DNA of 47,895 bases from an uncultured Flavobacteriales bacterium (lineage in GTDB: Bacteria > Bacteroidota > Bacteroidia > UBA10329), in assembly GCA_937900875.1 (NCBI GenBank), contig CALCGD010000136.1:1-47895 (forward strand), given 5' to 3'. Below, in pieces: positions 10,282 to 19,264 of the stretch (the stretch's first letter is position 1; each line of letters starts with the position of its first letter). A program made the position numbers and the translations under genes. The notes under the pieces were generated by a model, which saw only the letters and a list, made by a program, of their open reading frames with translations, had not been told where the DNA came from and ran no database searches.

Positions 10282-11553
10282 TTGACACCCGTTCGCGCTC
10301 TTCAGTTTTTTCAAGTTCTCCGTTTCGGAACGTTCTTCCTTACGGGAATTCTGTTCACAAAACTGGGACTGACTACCAAAGAAATTGGAATTTATGAAGC
10401 ACTTCTTTTCCTCGGAAGCGTACTCAGTTTCTTTTGGCTTTCTGGTCTGACACAATCGCTTTTGGCGAATTATCAGCCTAAAGAAAAATCGAAGGAATTC
10501 TTCAACACATTCTTGGTTTTGGTGGGGCTTTCGGTTTTGGTTTTCATCGCCTTCCGATTGCTTATTACGCCATACTCCTTCATGGCTAACAATCCTGAAG
10601 TCCTGGCGTTTTACGGTACGTTTTCATTCTACGTACTCTTCATTGGGCCAAGTTTTTTAGCAGAATACATCCTGCTTCTCAAGGAAAAGTCGAAAGGATT
10701 AGCGCTTTATGGAATAGTCGCTTTTGGTGTGCAGTTGGTTGCAGTCGCAGGGCCAATTGCTCTAGGTCACGGATTGGAAGAAGCCATGCTTGGATTGGTT
10801 GCCAGCTCTGTTGTGCGGTTTATAATTACCCTTGGGCTTCTAGCCAAATACGCGGAATTCAAACTCGACACGGATTACATTCAGCAATTTCTTGCCACAG
10901 CTGGGCCGCTCATGGCAGCAACACTGCTCTCTGGCTCTGCCGAATATCTTGATGGTTTCATTGTATCTAAATACTTTGATGAAAGAACATTTGCCATCTA
11001 CCGGTACGGTGCAAAAGAGTTTCCGTTGGTGTTGCTTTTGGCAAATGCATTTAGCAATGGGATGGTACCAAAAGTTGCTCAATTAGGAGTTGAAGAAGCG
11101 ACTAAAACCATCAAGAAGGAAAGTCTCAAGTTGATGCATCTCTTCTTTCCAATCTCCATTGGCTTTATGCTCATCAGCGAATGGATTTATCCGCGCTTAT
11201 TTAACCTCGATTTCATTGAAAGTGCGGCAGTTTTCAATGTGTATCTGTTGCTTGTGGTAAGCAGATTGGTTTTTCCTCAAACACTCCTCATTGGACTGAA
11301 AAAGACCAAAACGATTATGCTTGTAGCAGGATTAGAATTAGCGGTCAACTTTGGACTAAGCATTCTACTCGTCCATCAATTTGGCTTGGTCGGAATTGCC
11401 TTTGCAACAGTAATTGCAAGTGTATTGGATAAGTTGGTTCTGATGCTTTGGCTCAAATCTTCCGAAGGCGTTGCTCCATCCAACTACTGGCCTTGGAAAT
11501 GGCACTTGGGGTATTCGGTGATGATTGGGTTGGCCTACTGGTTTGTGACTTAG
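10282..11553 (+). CDS. Polysaccharide biosynthesis / Wzx-like flippase
   Basis: Multi-TM MATE/Wzx-like; ORF track begins at 10195 but that overlaps the GT by 86 bp; TTG at 10282 (LTPVRALQFFQVLRFG) is a plausible start just after the GT stop. Confidence 0.75.
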   Translation: MTPVRALQFFQVLRFGTFFLTGILFTKLGLTTKEIGIYEALLFLGSVLSFFWLSGLTQSLLANYQPKEKSKEFFNTFLVLVGLSVLVFIAFRLLITPYSFMANNPEVLAFYGTFSFYVLFIGPSFLAEYILLLKEKSKGLALYGIVAFGVQLVAVAGPIALGHGLEEAMLGLVASSVVRFIITLGLLAKYAEFKLDTDYIQQFLATAGPLMAATLLSGSAEYLDGFIVSKYFDERTFAIYRYGAKEFPLVLLLANAFSNGMVPKVAQLGVEEATKTIKKESLKLMHLFFPISIGFMLISEWIYPRLFNLDFIESAAVFNVYLLLVVSRLVFPQTLLIGLKKTKTIMLVAGLELAVNFGLSILLVHQFGLVGIAFATVIASVLDKLVLMLWLKSSEGVAPSNYWPWKWHLGYSVMIGLAYWFVT

Positions 11554-11559
11554 GCTCGG

Positions 11560-11982
11560 TTAAAGCTGAATTTCAAAGACGTAAAGTTCACCTGTAAGAG
11601 CATCGAGGTAATACCGACTGTTCCCGAATTGAGATTTATATACAATACAATTCTCAGGTGGATTAAACCATTCAGGCGTTTGTTCAATCGAATAGATTAA
11701 ACGGTCGGTAGTCTTTTCCAAATCATTCAATTTGATGAGCTCGTTAAGCCATTTTTTGGTTGGATTGAGTTTTAGAAAGACTTCGTATTCATACGACCAG
11801 TGTGCGGAAGACCAATACTGACCGTTTAGCACTTCCACTTGTGAATTATTGGATTGTCCGGTCCAAAATTCAAAGGCTTCCTTAGCATCCGAGGTTCGGG
11901 TTTCAGAACAACTGGTAAACAATAAAACTGAAAAAATTAAAGCAAGTTTCAGTTTGGAAAGCGGCATTCTAAACCAAATCAA
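11560..11982 (-). CDS. Hypothetical lipoprotein
   Basis: 140 aa; signal peptide with lipobox LLFTSC; overlaps bshB1 3' end by 14 bp. Confidence 0.65.
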   Translation of the reverse strand: MIWFRMPLSKLKLALIFSVLLFTSCSETRTSDAKEAFEFWTGQSNNSQVEVLNGQYWSSAHWSYEYEVFLKLNPTKKWLNELIKLNDLEKTTDRLIYSIEQTPEWFNPPENCIVYKSQFGNSRYYLDALTGELYVFEIQL

Positions 11983-12670
11983 ACAAACTATTCACTCCCA
12001 AATTCCTTGCGGCCGTAAAACCTTCAGCATAATTTGCGCCAATTGGTCGTCCAACCAACTTGGCTCTTCCAATAAGAAAATCCAGAAAATCTTTCCCGGA
12101 AATGGGAGTTTCAGGCAGGTCGCTGTCCTGAATATAGAACTGAGAGGTATAAGCCTTAATACTCTCCATTTTTTTATCGAAGTAAGGCGTAATATCAATC
12201 GTCAGATCGGGGTGGATGTACTCATCTTGAATATAGTGGTAAACTGCTTTCGGTCGCCATGCTTCTTGTCCGGTTTCAATCTTGATTAGGCCCGAAAGGA
12301 AACAAGCATCTGCTACCAACTTGGCAGCTTTTCCGTGGTCTGGATGACGGTCGCTAACCGAATTCGCCAGTACAATTTCAGGCTGATACTTCCGTATCAT
12401 TTCAATAATCGGAAGTTGATGCGCTTTGTCATTCAAGAAAAAGCCATCAGCAAGGCCGAGGTTTTCTCTGGCTGAGAGTCCGAGAATCGTCTTGGCTCTT
12501 TCCGCTTCCTGAAGTCGTAGTTCACCGGTACCTCGGGTGCCAAGTTCACCTTGGGTAAGGTCAACCACTCCGCATTTGTAGCCAAGCTCAATGTGTTTGA
12601 GAATGGTTCCTGCTGCAGAAATCTCTACATCATCTGGGTGGGCTCCGAAAGCAAGAATATCTAGTTTCAT
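11969..12670 (-). CDS. bshB1: Bacillithiol biosynthesis deacetylase BshB1 (PIG-L family)
   Basis: 233 aa; LDILAFGAHPDDVEISAAGTI, DLTQGELGTRGT, DRHPDHGKAA. Confidence 0.93.
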   Translation of the reverse strand: MKLDILAFGAHPDDVEISAAGTILKHIELGYKCGVVDLTQGELGTRGTGELRLQEAERAKTILGLSARENLGLADGFFLNDKAHQLPIIEMIRKYQPEIVLANSVSDRHPDHGKAAKLVADACFLSGLIKIETGQEAWRPKAVYHYIQDEYIHPDLTIDITPYFDKKMESIKAYTSQFYIQDSDLPETPISGKDFLDFLIGRAKLVGRPIGANYAEGFTAARNLGVNSLFDLV

Positions 12671-12674
12671 TGGG

Positions 12675-13211
12675 TTATTTGCCGGCTAGCCAATTGATAA
12701 TTTGCTCATCAACAGGACTGGTTTTTGGTTCTAGATTCAATACTAGGTTGCCGTTTTCATCAACGAGAAATTTTTCAAAATTCCAGCTCACCTGAGCGTC
12801 CATAACTCCATTTTCTGATTTACTGGTAAGCCAAGAGTAGATGGGACTTTGCTTCTTTCCCTTCACATCCACTTTTTCCATCATCGTAAACGTAACGCCA
12901 TAATTTTTTTGGCAGAATTCAGCAATCTCATCGCCACTTCCTGGTTCTTGACCCATAAAATTGTTGGCCGGAAAACCAATGATTTCAAAATTCTCTCCCC
13001 CGTATTGTTCGTACAACTTTTGCAATTCTTCGTATTGTGGCGTTAATCCGCACTTAGAAGCAACATTTACAACCAATACTTTTTTGCCTTTGAGGGTTGA
13101 GAAATCAAGTTCACCTCCATCTAAGGTTTTGGCTTTGAATTGATGAAAATTGCTTTGTGCCATAATTGTGGTTGTTGATAGTGCTAGTAGAATAAAAAGT
13201 ATCTGCTTCAT
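12675..13211 (-). CDS. Glutathione peroxidase family protein, exported
   Basis: 178 aa; N-terminal signal peptide, NVASKCGLTPQYEELQ active site, FCQKNYGVTF, WNFEKFLVDENG. Confidence 0.93.
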   Translation of the reverse strand: MKQILFILLALSTTTIMAQSNFHQFKAKTLDGGELDFSTLKGKKVLVVNVASKCGLTPQYEELQKLYEQYGGENFEIIGFPANNFMGQEPGSGDEIAEFCQKNYGVTFTMMEKVDVKGKKQSPIYSWLTSKSENGVMDAQVSWNFEKFLVDENGNLVLNLEPKTSPVDEQIINWLAGK

Positions 13212-13297
13212 GAAGTTTGTTTTGTTCGAAACACTTGAATAGCGTCAATGTTTAGCGATTGGAAAATTAGGCATTTCAGGTTGCGTAAATTCGTAGC

Positions 13298-13954
13298 GTG
13301 TTAGCGCAAGTCAAAACCTTATTTCTGAAAGAGTTCACGCTTGAGTGGAGAAATCGCTATGCGTTGAACGGCATGTTGCTTTATGTAATCAGCACAGTTT
13401 TCGTTTGCTATCTCAGTTTTAGAAATGTGGTTTCTGTTCCCGTTTGGAACGCCCTTTTCTGGATTATTATGCTCTTTGCATCCCTTAATGCGGTCGGGCG
13501 CTCCTTCATTCAAGAACGAAAAGGAAGATTACTCTATTACTACAGCATAGCATCGCCACAAGCATTTTTGTTAGCCAAAATGGCTTACAATTCGCTGCTA
13601 ATGCTGGTCATTACTTTTTTAGCGTACGGAATTTACGCATGGTGGATTGGAGATTTAGTGCAAGACCATCTCATGTTCATGGTGGCTTTGGTGCTTGGGT
13701 CCACGGGGTTTTCGCTCATTTTAACGCTTATGTCTGCCATCGCATCTAAGACCGAAAACAACATGAGCTTGATGGCAATTTTGAGTTTTCCAGTTCAGTT
13801 GCCGTTTCTTATTACACTTATCAAACTATCTAAAAACGCAGTGGACGGTTTGGATGCAAGTGTCAGCTACGGACTAATTACAGTTTTAGCGCTGATCATT
13901 GTCATCGTTCTCGCCCTTAGCTACATACTATTTCCCTACCTTTGGCGCGATTAA
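13298..13954 (+). CDS. ccmB: Heme exporter protein CcmB (GTG start)
   Basis: 218 aa with 6 TM-like segments, upstream of ccmC-F; LFLKEFTLEWRNRYALNGMLLYVI. Confidence 0.88.
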   Translation: MLAQVKTLFLKEFTLEWRNRYALNGMLLYVISTVFVCYLSFRNVVSVPVWNALFWIIMLFASLNAVGRSFIQERKGRLLYYYSIASPQAFLLAKMAYNSLLMLVITFLAYGIYAWWIGDLVQDHLMFMVALVLGSTGFSLILTLMSAIASKTENNMSLMAILSFPVQLPFLITLIKLSKNAVDGLDASVSYGLITVLALIIVIVLALSYILFPYLWRD

Positions 13955-13993
13955 AAATAAAGGGTAATTCGTATTCAATTTACCCGTGCAGGT

Positions 13994-14698
13994 ATGCTTA
14001 AAATCGGAGAAACATCAACACAAATTTTGGGGCTTGCCTGGTGGAAGTGGATTTCCATCGCGCTAATTCTTTTTTCGCTTACAGCGGGAATGATTTTGGA
14101 CGTTCCAAAGCTGCCAATCCTTCATGAAACTATTCGTAATCTGTACTACCATGTAACTCAGTGGTTTGGAATGATGATTATTCTAACTGCTTCATTGGTA
14201 TACAGCATTATTCATCTTTCCAAGGGCGATAGACGTTCGGATATTATTGCTTCCGAAGGGGTTAACGTAGCACTTTTCATGGGCGTTCTCGGATTACTAA
14301 CTGGAATGCTTTGGGCCAAGAACACTTGGGGAACGTATTGGACAGGCGATGCCAAACTGAATGGCGTTGCAATGGGAATGTTGGTTTATTTGGCATACAC
14401 GGTCCTCCGTGGAAGCATGGATGAGGAACAGAAACGTGGTCGCGTTTCGGCTGTGTACAACATCTTCGCTTACGTCATGTTCATGGTTTTTATCATGGTG
14501 CTACCGCGAATGACTGATAGTTTACACCCAGGAAATGGGGGTAACCCTGGTTTCGGAGGTTACGACCTTAACAGCAACATGAGATTAGTATTTTATCCTG
14601 CCATCATTGGCTGGACGCTACTTGGCGTTTGGTTCATCAACATTCGTGTTAGGATGAAATCGATTGAAGAAAACAGATTATCAAAGTCACATCAATGA
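13994..14698 (+). CDS. ccmC: Cytochrome c biogenesis protein CcmC
   Basis: 234 aa; divergent WWD region WGTYWTGDAKLNG; PRMTDSLHPGNGGNP. Confidence 0.9.
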   Translation: MLKIGETSTQILGLAWWKWISIALILFSLTAGMILDVPKLPILHETIRNLYYHVTQWFGMMIILTASLVYSIIHLSKGDRRSDIIASEGVNVALFMGVLGLLTGMLWAKNTWGTYWTGDAKLNGVAMGMLVYLAYTVLRGSMDEEQKRGRVSAVYNIFAYVMFMVFIMVLPRMTDSLHPGNGGNPGFGGYDLNSNMRLVFYPAIIGWTLLGVWFINIRVRMKSIEENRLSKSHQ

Positions 14699-14898
14699 AA
14701 CGATTCCTGAACCTACTTCTGCTTTTGGCAATGCCAATTTTCACTTTTGCAAGTGATGTTGAAATGGCAGATTTGCTGCACGAAAACGGAAAAATTTACG
14801 TGGTTGTCGCTGTCATTGCGATCATTTTCGTAGGTATCGTTGTTTACCTCGTGACCATCGACCGTAGGTTGACCAAAATTGAGAAAGAAGAGAAATGA
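14695..14898 (+). CDS. ccmD: CcmD family protein
   Basis: 67 aa, single TM then basic tail RRLTKIEKEEK, overlaps neighbours by 4 bp in ccm order. Confidence 0.8.
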   Translation: MKRFLNLLLLLAMPIFTFASDVEMADLLHENGKIYVVVAVIAIIFVGIVVYLVTIDRRLTKIEKEEK

Positions 14899-15311
14899 AA
14901 AAGACACACATTCTCGCAATTATTGTGATTGCATTGGCCATTGGTGCCATCATGACCACGGTTTCAGACAGCAGCACGTATTCCAATTTCAAAGAGGCGA
15001 TTGAAAATCCTGGAACAGAATATCATGTGGTTGGGCAGTTAGACAAGGAATCTGAATTGATGTATGACCCTGAAGTTGATGCAAACCTCTTTGCCTTCAA
15101 CATGATTGACAATAATGGTGATAATCACAGGGTTCATTTTGCAGGTTCAAAGCCACAAGATTTTGAACGTTCAGAGCAGATTGTTCTTGTAGGCAAGTAC
15201 GAAAACGACATGTTTCAAGCTTCAACTATTCTAATGAAGTGCCCATCAAAGTACAATGAAGGGCAAGAAGGCGAGATGCAAGAGTTTACTGCGAAAACGG
15301 CTTCTTTTTAA
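14895..15311 (+). CDS. ccmE: Cytochrome c maturation protein CcmE, CxxxY type
   Basis: 138 aa, N-terminal TM plus OB-like domain; ILMKCPSKYNEG where HxxxY is expected. Confidence 0.88.
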   Translation: MKKTHILAIIVIALAIGAIMTTVSDSSTYSNFKEAIENPGTEYHVVGQLDKESELMYDPEVDANLFAFNMIDNNGDNHRVHFAGSKPQDFERSEQIVLVGKYENDMFQASTILMKCPSKYNEGQEGEMQEFTAKTASF

Positions 15312-17731
15312 TGGATATCAATTACATCGGAGAGCATCTCTGGGCAGGTCAATTAGGCCAAATCAGCATTATAATCGCTTTTGTTTCTGCATTTGTTGCG
15401 GCCATTGGTTATGCATTTGCATCTAGAAATGATGCTGCTTTCAGCGATTGGAAATTGCTATCGAGAAGTGCTTTCAGCATTCATATTCTTTCGGTTTTTA
15501 GCATAATCGGAACACTCCTTTACATGCTTTACAATGGGATGTTCGAGTACCATTACGTGTGGCAGCATTCCAATTCGGAAATGCCAATGCGCTATATTAT
15601 GTCCAGTTTTTGGGAAGGGCAAGAAGGAAGTTTTCTGCTTTGGCTTTTTTGGCATGCTGTGCTTGGTGCGATACTTCTGAAGACCTCCAAAACGTGGGAA
15701 GCACCAGTAATGTCTGTGTTTGCCATGGTGCAAATGTTCTTGGTATCGATGGTCTTGGGCATCAATCTGGGCGATGTGATTCGGATAGGAAGCACACCAT
15801 TTCTGCTGCTACGCGAGCATCCAGACTTCATGAATTTGCCATTCTTACAGAATGCAGCTTATTTGGATAGACTAGATGGCCGCGGACTAAATCCTTTACT
15901 TCAGAATTACTGGATGACAATTCATCCTCCAACACTATTCCTTGGTTTTGCCTCTACACTTGTTCCGTTTGCTTTCGCGATTGCTGGTCTTTGGAAAAAG
16001 AAATACACCGAATGGATGAAGCCTGCTTTGCCATGGACCTACTTCGGAGTAATGATTCTCGGAACAGGGATTTTAATGGGTGGCGCTTGGGCTTATGAAG
16101 CTTTGAGTTTCGGTGGTTTTTGGGCATGGGATCCTGTAGAGAATTCAAGCCTTGTTCCGTGGATTACGCTCGTTGGAGCAGCGCACGTTATGGTAATTCA
16201 GAAAAACCGTGGGCAATCGCTCATAATGACGTTTGTGCTTACCACGGTCACGTTCATTCTCATTCTGTATTCCACATTCCTAACCAGAAGCGGAATTCTA
16301 GGAGAAACATCCGTGCACGCCTTTACCGATTTAGGCATGTCTGGTCAGCTGCTGATCTACCTTTTATCATTCACGTTTCTTACCATCTTCTTACTTATCA
16401 TCAATTGGAAAGATATTCCAAAATCAAAGGACGAAGACAGTCTTTACTCGCGTGAGTTTTGGATGTTTATCGGTGCCTTGGTGCTGGTTATTTCCTCCTT
16501 CCAAATCATGTTTACTACCTCTATTCCAGTTTGGAATAAGCTATTGGGAACCAACTTGGCACCACCTCTTGATCCGATTGCTCATTTCAATAGTTTTCAG
16601 ATACCACTGGCAATAATTTTATCCTTACTTATTGCTGTTACGCAGTATTTTAAATACAAGAAATCCGACCCGCAGCAGATTACCAAAGCACTGACCATTC
16701 CATTCATTATTTCGTTGATAGGAACTGCTGCCATAGGATACGCAATGCATTATCGCAATGTGATGTATTTGGCCATGTTGTTTACCACACTGTTTCTTAT
16801 TTGTGCCAATGCGTATTACTGGCTGAAAATGTTGAAAGGAAAACTGAAAATTGCTGGTGCTTCCGTAGCACACATCGGCTTTGGAATGATTCTTCTTGGA
16901 GCATTCCTCAGCACTTCTAAAACTCAGGTCATTTCCATGAATACATCTGGTACCGATGTGGAAAGTTTGGGTTCTAAGGGCGATTTCTCTAATAGAGAAA
17001 ACATCCTAATGATGAAGGGAGATACGCTGCGTATGGCAGACTATTTTGTGACCTATGCAGGTAAGAAGAAGGAAGGTGTTAACGTGTTCTATCAGGTGGA
17101 CTACCTCACTAAAACGGACAACACGTATAACCTCGAGTTCTCGCTTTATCCGCGTGTGCAGACTAATCCACGCATGGGCAACATTGCGGAGCCAGACACC
17201 AAGCATTTCTTGCACAAAGACATTTACAGTTTTGTGACTTATGCTGAAGTGGAGACTGAAGAGGCGAAGAACAAGCCAGAAGAATACAAAAAGACTCTTA
17301 CCGAATCTTTGGCAAAAGGAGATACATTGATTACCAGTCAGGCATTTGTGATTTTAACCGGATTTAATCTGGAGGTAGATCGTGCAAAAAGCCAATTACT
17401 TGAAGACGACATAGCAGTGGAGCTATTGCTTACCGTAATTGATATTAATGGGAAAGCGCAGAACACCTCCACAATCTTCGTTATCAGAGGTAATAAGTCG
17501 TTCGGAATACCCGCCAATTTAGAGGATTTAGGACTAAGACTGGTGGTTCAAAAAATAATTCCAGAGGACGGAAAAGCAGAAATTTCAGTGTATGAAAAGC
17601 CAGATAATTACCGCGAATTTATTGTAATGCAAGCCATGATATTCCCATGGATTAATATCCTTTGGGCTGGTTGCTTGGTTATGATTATTGGAACCATTCT
17701 AGCAATGAGAAGAAGGCTGAAAACAGCTTAA
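15311..17731 (+). CDS. ccmF: Heme lyase CcmF
   Basis: 806 aa; FGGFWAWDPVENSSLVPW WWD domain, multi-TM. Confidence 0.93.
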   Translation: MDINYIGEHLWAGQLGQISIIIAFVSAFVAAIGYAFASRNDAAFSDWKLLSRSAFSIHILSVFSIIGTLLYMLYNGMFEYHYVWQHSNSEMPMRYIMSSFWEGQEGSFLLWLFWHAVLGAILLKTSKTWEAPVMSVFAMVQMFLVSMVLGINLGDVIRIGSTPFLLLREHPDFMNLPFLQNAAYLDRLDGRGLNPLLQNYWMTIHPPTLFLGFASTLVPFAFAIAGLWKKKYTEWMKPALPWTYFGVMILGTGILMGGAWAYEALSFGGFWAWDPVENSSLVPWITLVGAAHVMVIQKNRGQSLIMTFVLTTVTFILILYSTFLTRSGILGETSVHAFTDLGMSGQLLIYLLSFTFLTIFLLIINWKDIPKSKDEDSLYSREFWMFIGALVLVISSFQIMFTTSIPVWNKLLGTNLAPPLDPIAHFNSFQIPLAIILSLLIAVTQYFKYKKSDPQQITKALTIPFIISLIGTAAIGYAMHYRNVMYLAMLFTTLFLICANAYYWLKMLKGKLKIAGASVAHIGFGMILLGAFLSTSKTQVISMNTSGTDVESLGSKGDFSNRENILMMKGDTLRMADYFVTYAGKKKEGVNVFYQVDYLTKTDNTYNLEFSLYPRVQTNPRMGNIAEPDTKHFLHKDIYSFVTYAEVETEEAKNKPEEYKKTLTESLAKGDTLITSQAFVILTGFNLEVDRAKSQLLEDDIAVELLLTVIDINGKAQNTSTIFVIRGNKSFGIPANLEDLGLRLVVQKIIPEDGKAEISVYEKPDNYREFIVMQAMIFPWINILWAGCLVMIIGTILAMRRRLKTA

Positions 17732-17743
17732 CTTCGGAGTTCA

Positions 17744-18526
17744 ATGCCTCTCGAACCAAAAAACGTAGTCCTTGTTGGTGCCGGTCATGTTGCATTCCAT
17801 TTAGGAAAGGCGCTCAAACGTTCCGGCAATAAATTACTTCTGCTTATTAATAGGGATGAAAAACGAGGCGAACGCTTGGCATTTGAACTTGCTTGCAAAT
17901 TCAGTTCAGATTTCACTACAATACCAGACGAAACAGATATTGTCATCATTGCAGTAAAGGACGATGCTATCAGTGAAGTGGCCAGCAAAATTTTCTGTCC
18001 AGGGAAAGTGGTAGTGCACACCTCAGGCAGCGTTCCCATGTCTGCGTTGGGAGATAGCTCTGATAGATTAGGCGTTTTTTACCCCCTGCAGACTATGCAT
18101 AGGGCATCGGAGGTGAATATGAGAGAAGTCCCGTTTTGTATTGAAGGAAACTCAAAATGGAATGAGGGCATGCTTCTGGAATTGGCGCGTTCAATAAGCG
18201 ACAATGTGCAAATATTGAGTTCGGACCAAAGAAAAATTACGCATATAGCCGCAGTGTTCGCATGCAATTTCACGAATCATTTTTACGCTTTATCAGAAGA
18301 AATTCTAGAGAAGAATGGCCTGAGTTTGGACATTCTCAAACCACTTATTGAAAAGACGGCTGCCAATATTCTTGCAGACCGTCCCAAGGCATTACAAACA
18401 GGGCCAGCCAAGCGCAATGACACTAAGGTGATGCAAGAACACTTGGAAATGCTCTCACCAGAATTGAGGAAACTTTATTCGGATATAAGTGATAGCATCG
18501 TTAAGATGTATCAGTCTGACAATTAG
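17744..18526 (+). CDS. Rossmann-like and DUF2520 domain-containing protein
   Basis: 260 aa; VVLVGAGHVAFHLGKAL and C-terminal DUF2520-like helical region. Confidence 0.88.
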   Translation: MPLEPKNVVLVGAGHVAFHLGKALKRSGNKLLLLINRDEKRGERLAFELACKFSSDFTTIPDETDIVIIAVKDDAISEVASKIFCPGKVVVHTSGSVPMSALGDSSDRLGVFYPLQTMHRASEVNMREVPFCIEGNSKWNEGMLLELARSISDNVQILSSDQRKITHIAAVFACNFTNHFYALSEEILEKNGLSLDILKPLIEKTAANILADRPKALQTGPAKRNDTKVMQEHLEMLSPELRKLYSDISDSIVKMYQSDN

Positions 18527-19206
18527 ACCTTCTCTGAGATTGGTTTTTGCTCATCGACCAGTAGCTTTCTTAATGTGTCGTAATTGAAAATGTGAGGATA
18601 ATTGAGCACCATCACAGCCACGAAATACTCTCTCGGAAAATCATCGAAAACACCGTGCTGCGCCACATATTCCATGAACTTGTTGTGTTTTTTGTCAAAT
18701 TCATGAAACATGCTATTGCTTTCGCCATCAAACTCAAGTGGTTCCACATCAAAAAGAAGGCATAATTCTTTATTAAATGCCGGAGTGCATTTTACCCATT
18801 TCCCGTCTATAAAAAGCTGAGTAATGCCATGCATGGCAAAGATGTCGCTCTTCAGCATTTCAACAAATTTCTCACTACTGATGTGGTTTTTTACATCCGC
18901 AAATTCTAATCGAGATGGAATGCCCGCAGCTCTAGCGCAGGCAGCCAGAAAAATTGCCTTATCAATACAATGACCATCACCAACGGTAAGTAGATGACTT
19001 GCAGTCACTTCTTCAGGCTTCATTCGCAGGTTGTATGGGTTATACCGAAAACCATCTCGCACGGCATAGTATAAGTTCACAGCTTTCTCTTTATTCGTGC
19101 TTGCCCCACCAATATGTTTCTTAACAAAAGCAACAATTTCAGGATGGTCGCTGTCTATATAGAACGTTGATTTTAAATGTTCGGGTCTGTAACTATCCAT
19201 CGGCAC
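18523..19206 (-). CDS. Transglutaminase-like family protein
   Basis: 227 aa; GDGHCIDKAIFLAACARAAGIPSRLEFADV. Confidence 0.9.
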   Translation of the reverse strand: MPMDSYRPEHLKSTFYIDSDHPEIVAFVKKHIGGASTNKEKAVNLYYAVRDGFRYNPYNLRMKPEEVTASHLLTVGDGHCIDKAIFLAACARAAGIPSRLEFADVKNHISSEKFVEMLKSDIFAMHGITQLFIDGKWVKCTPAFNKELCLLFDVEPLEFDGESNSMFHEFDKKHNKFMEYVAQHGVFDDFPREYFVAVMVLNYPHIFNYDTLRKLLVDEQKPISEKV

Positions 19207-19264
19207 AATTTATAGCTACAAAGTTAGCCAATGTTGGAACGGATACAGGTTATATTTGTTGACT

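Noticed and set aside
15458-16455. Overlapping ORFs on both strands within ccmF
   Set aside because: ccmF is continuous and has the WWD domain; these are alternate-frame ORFs.
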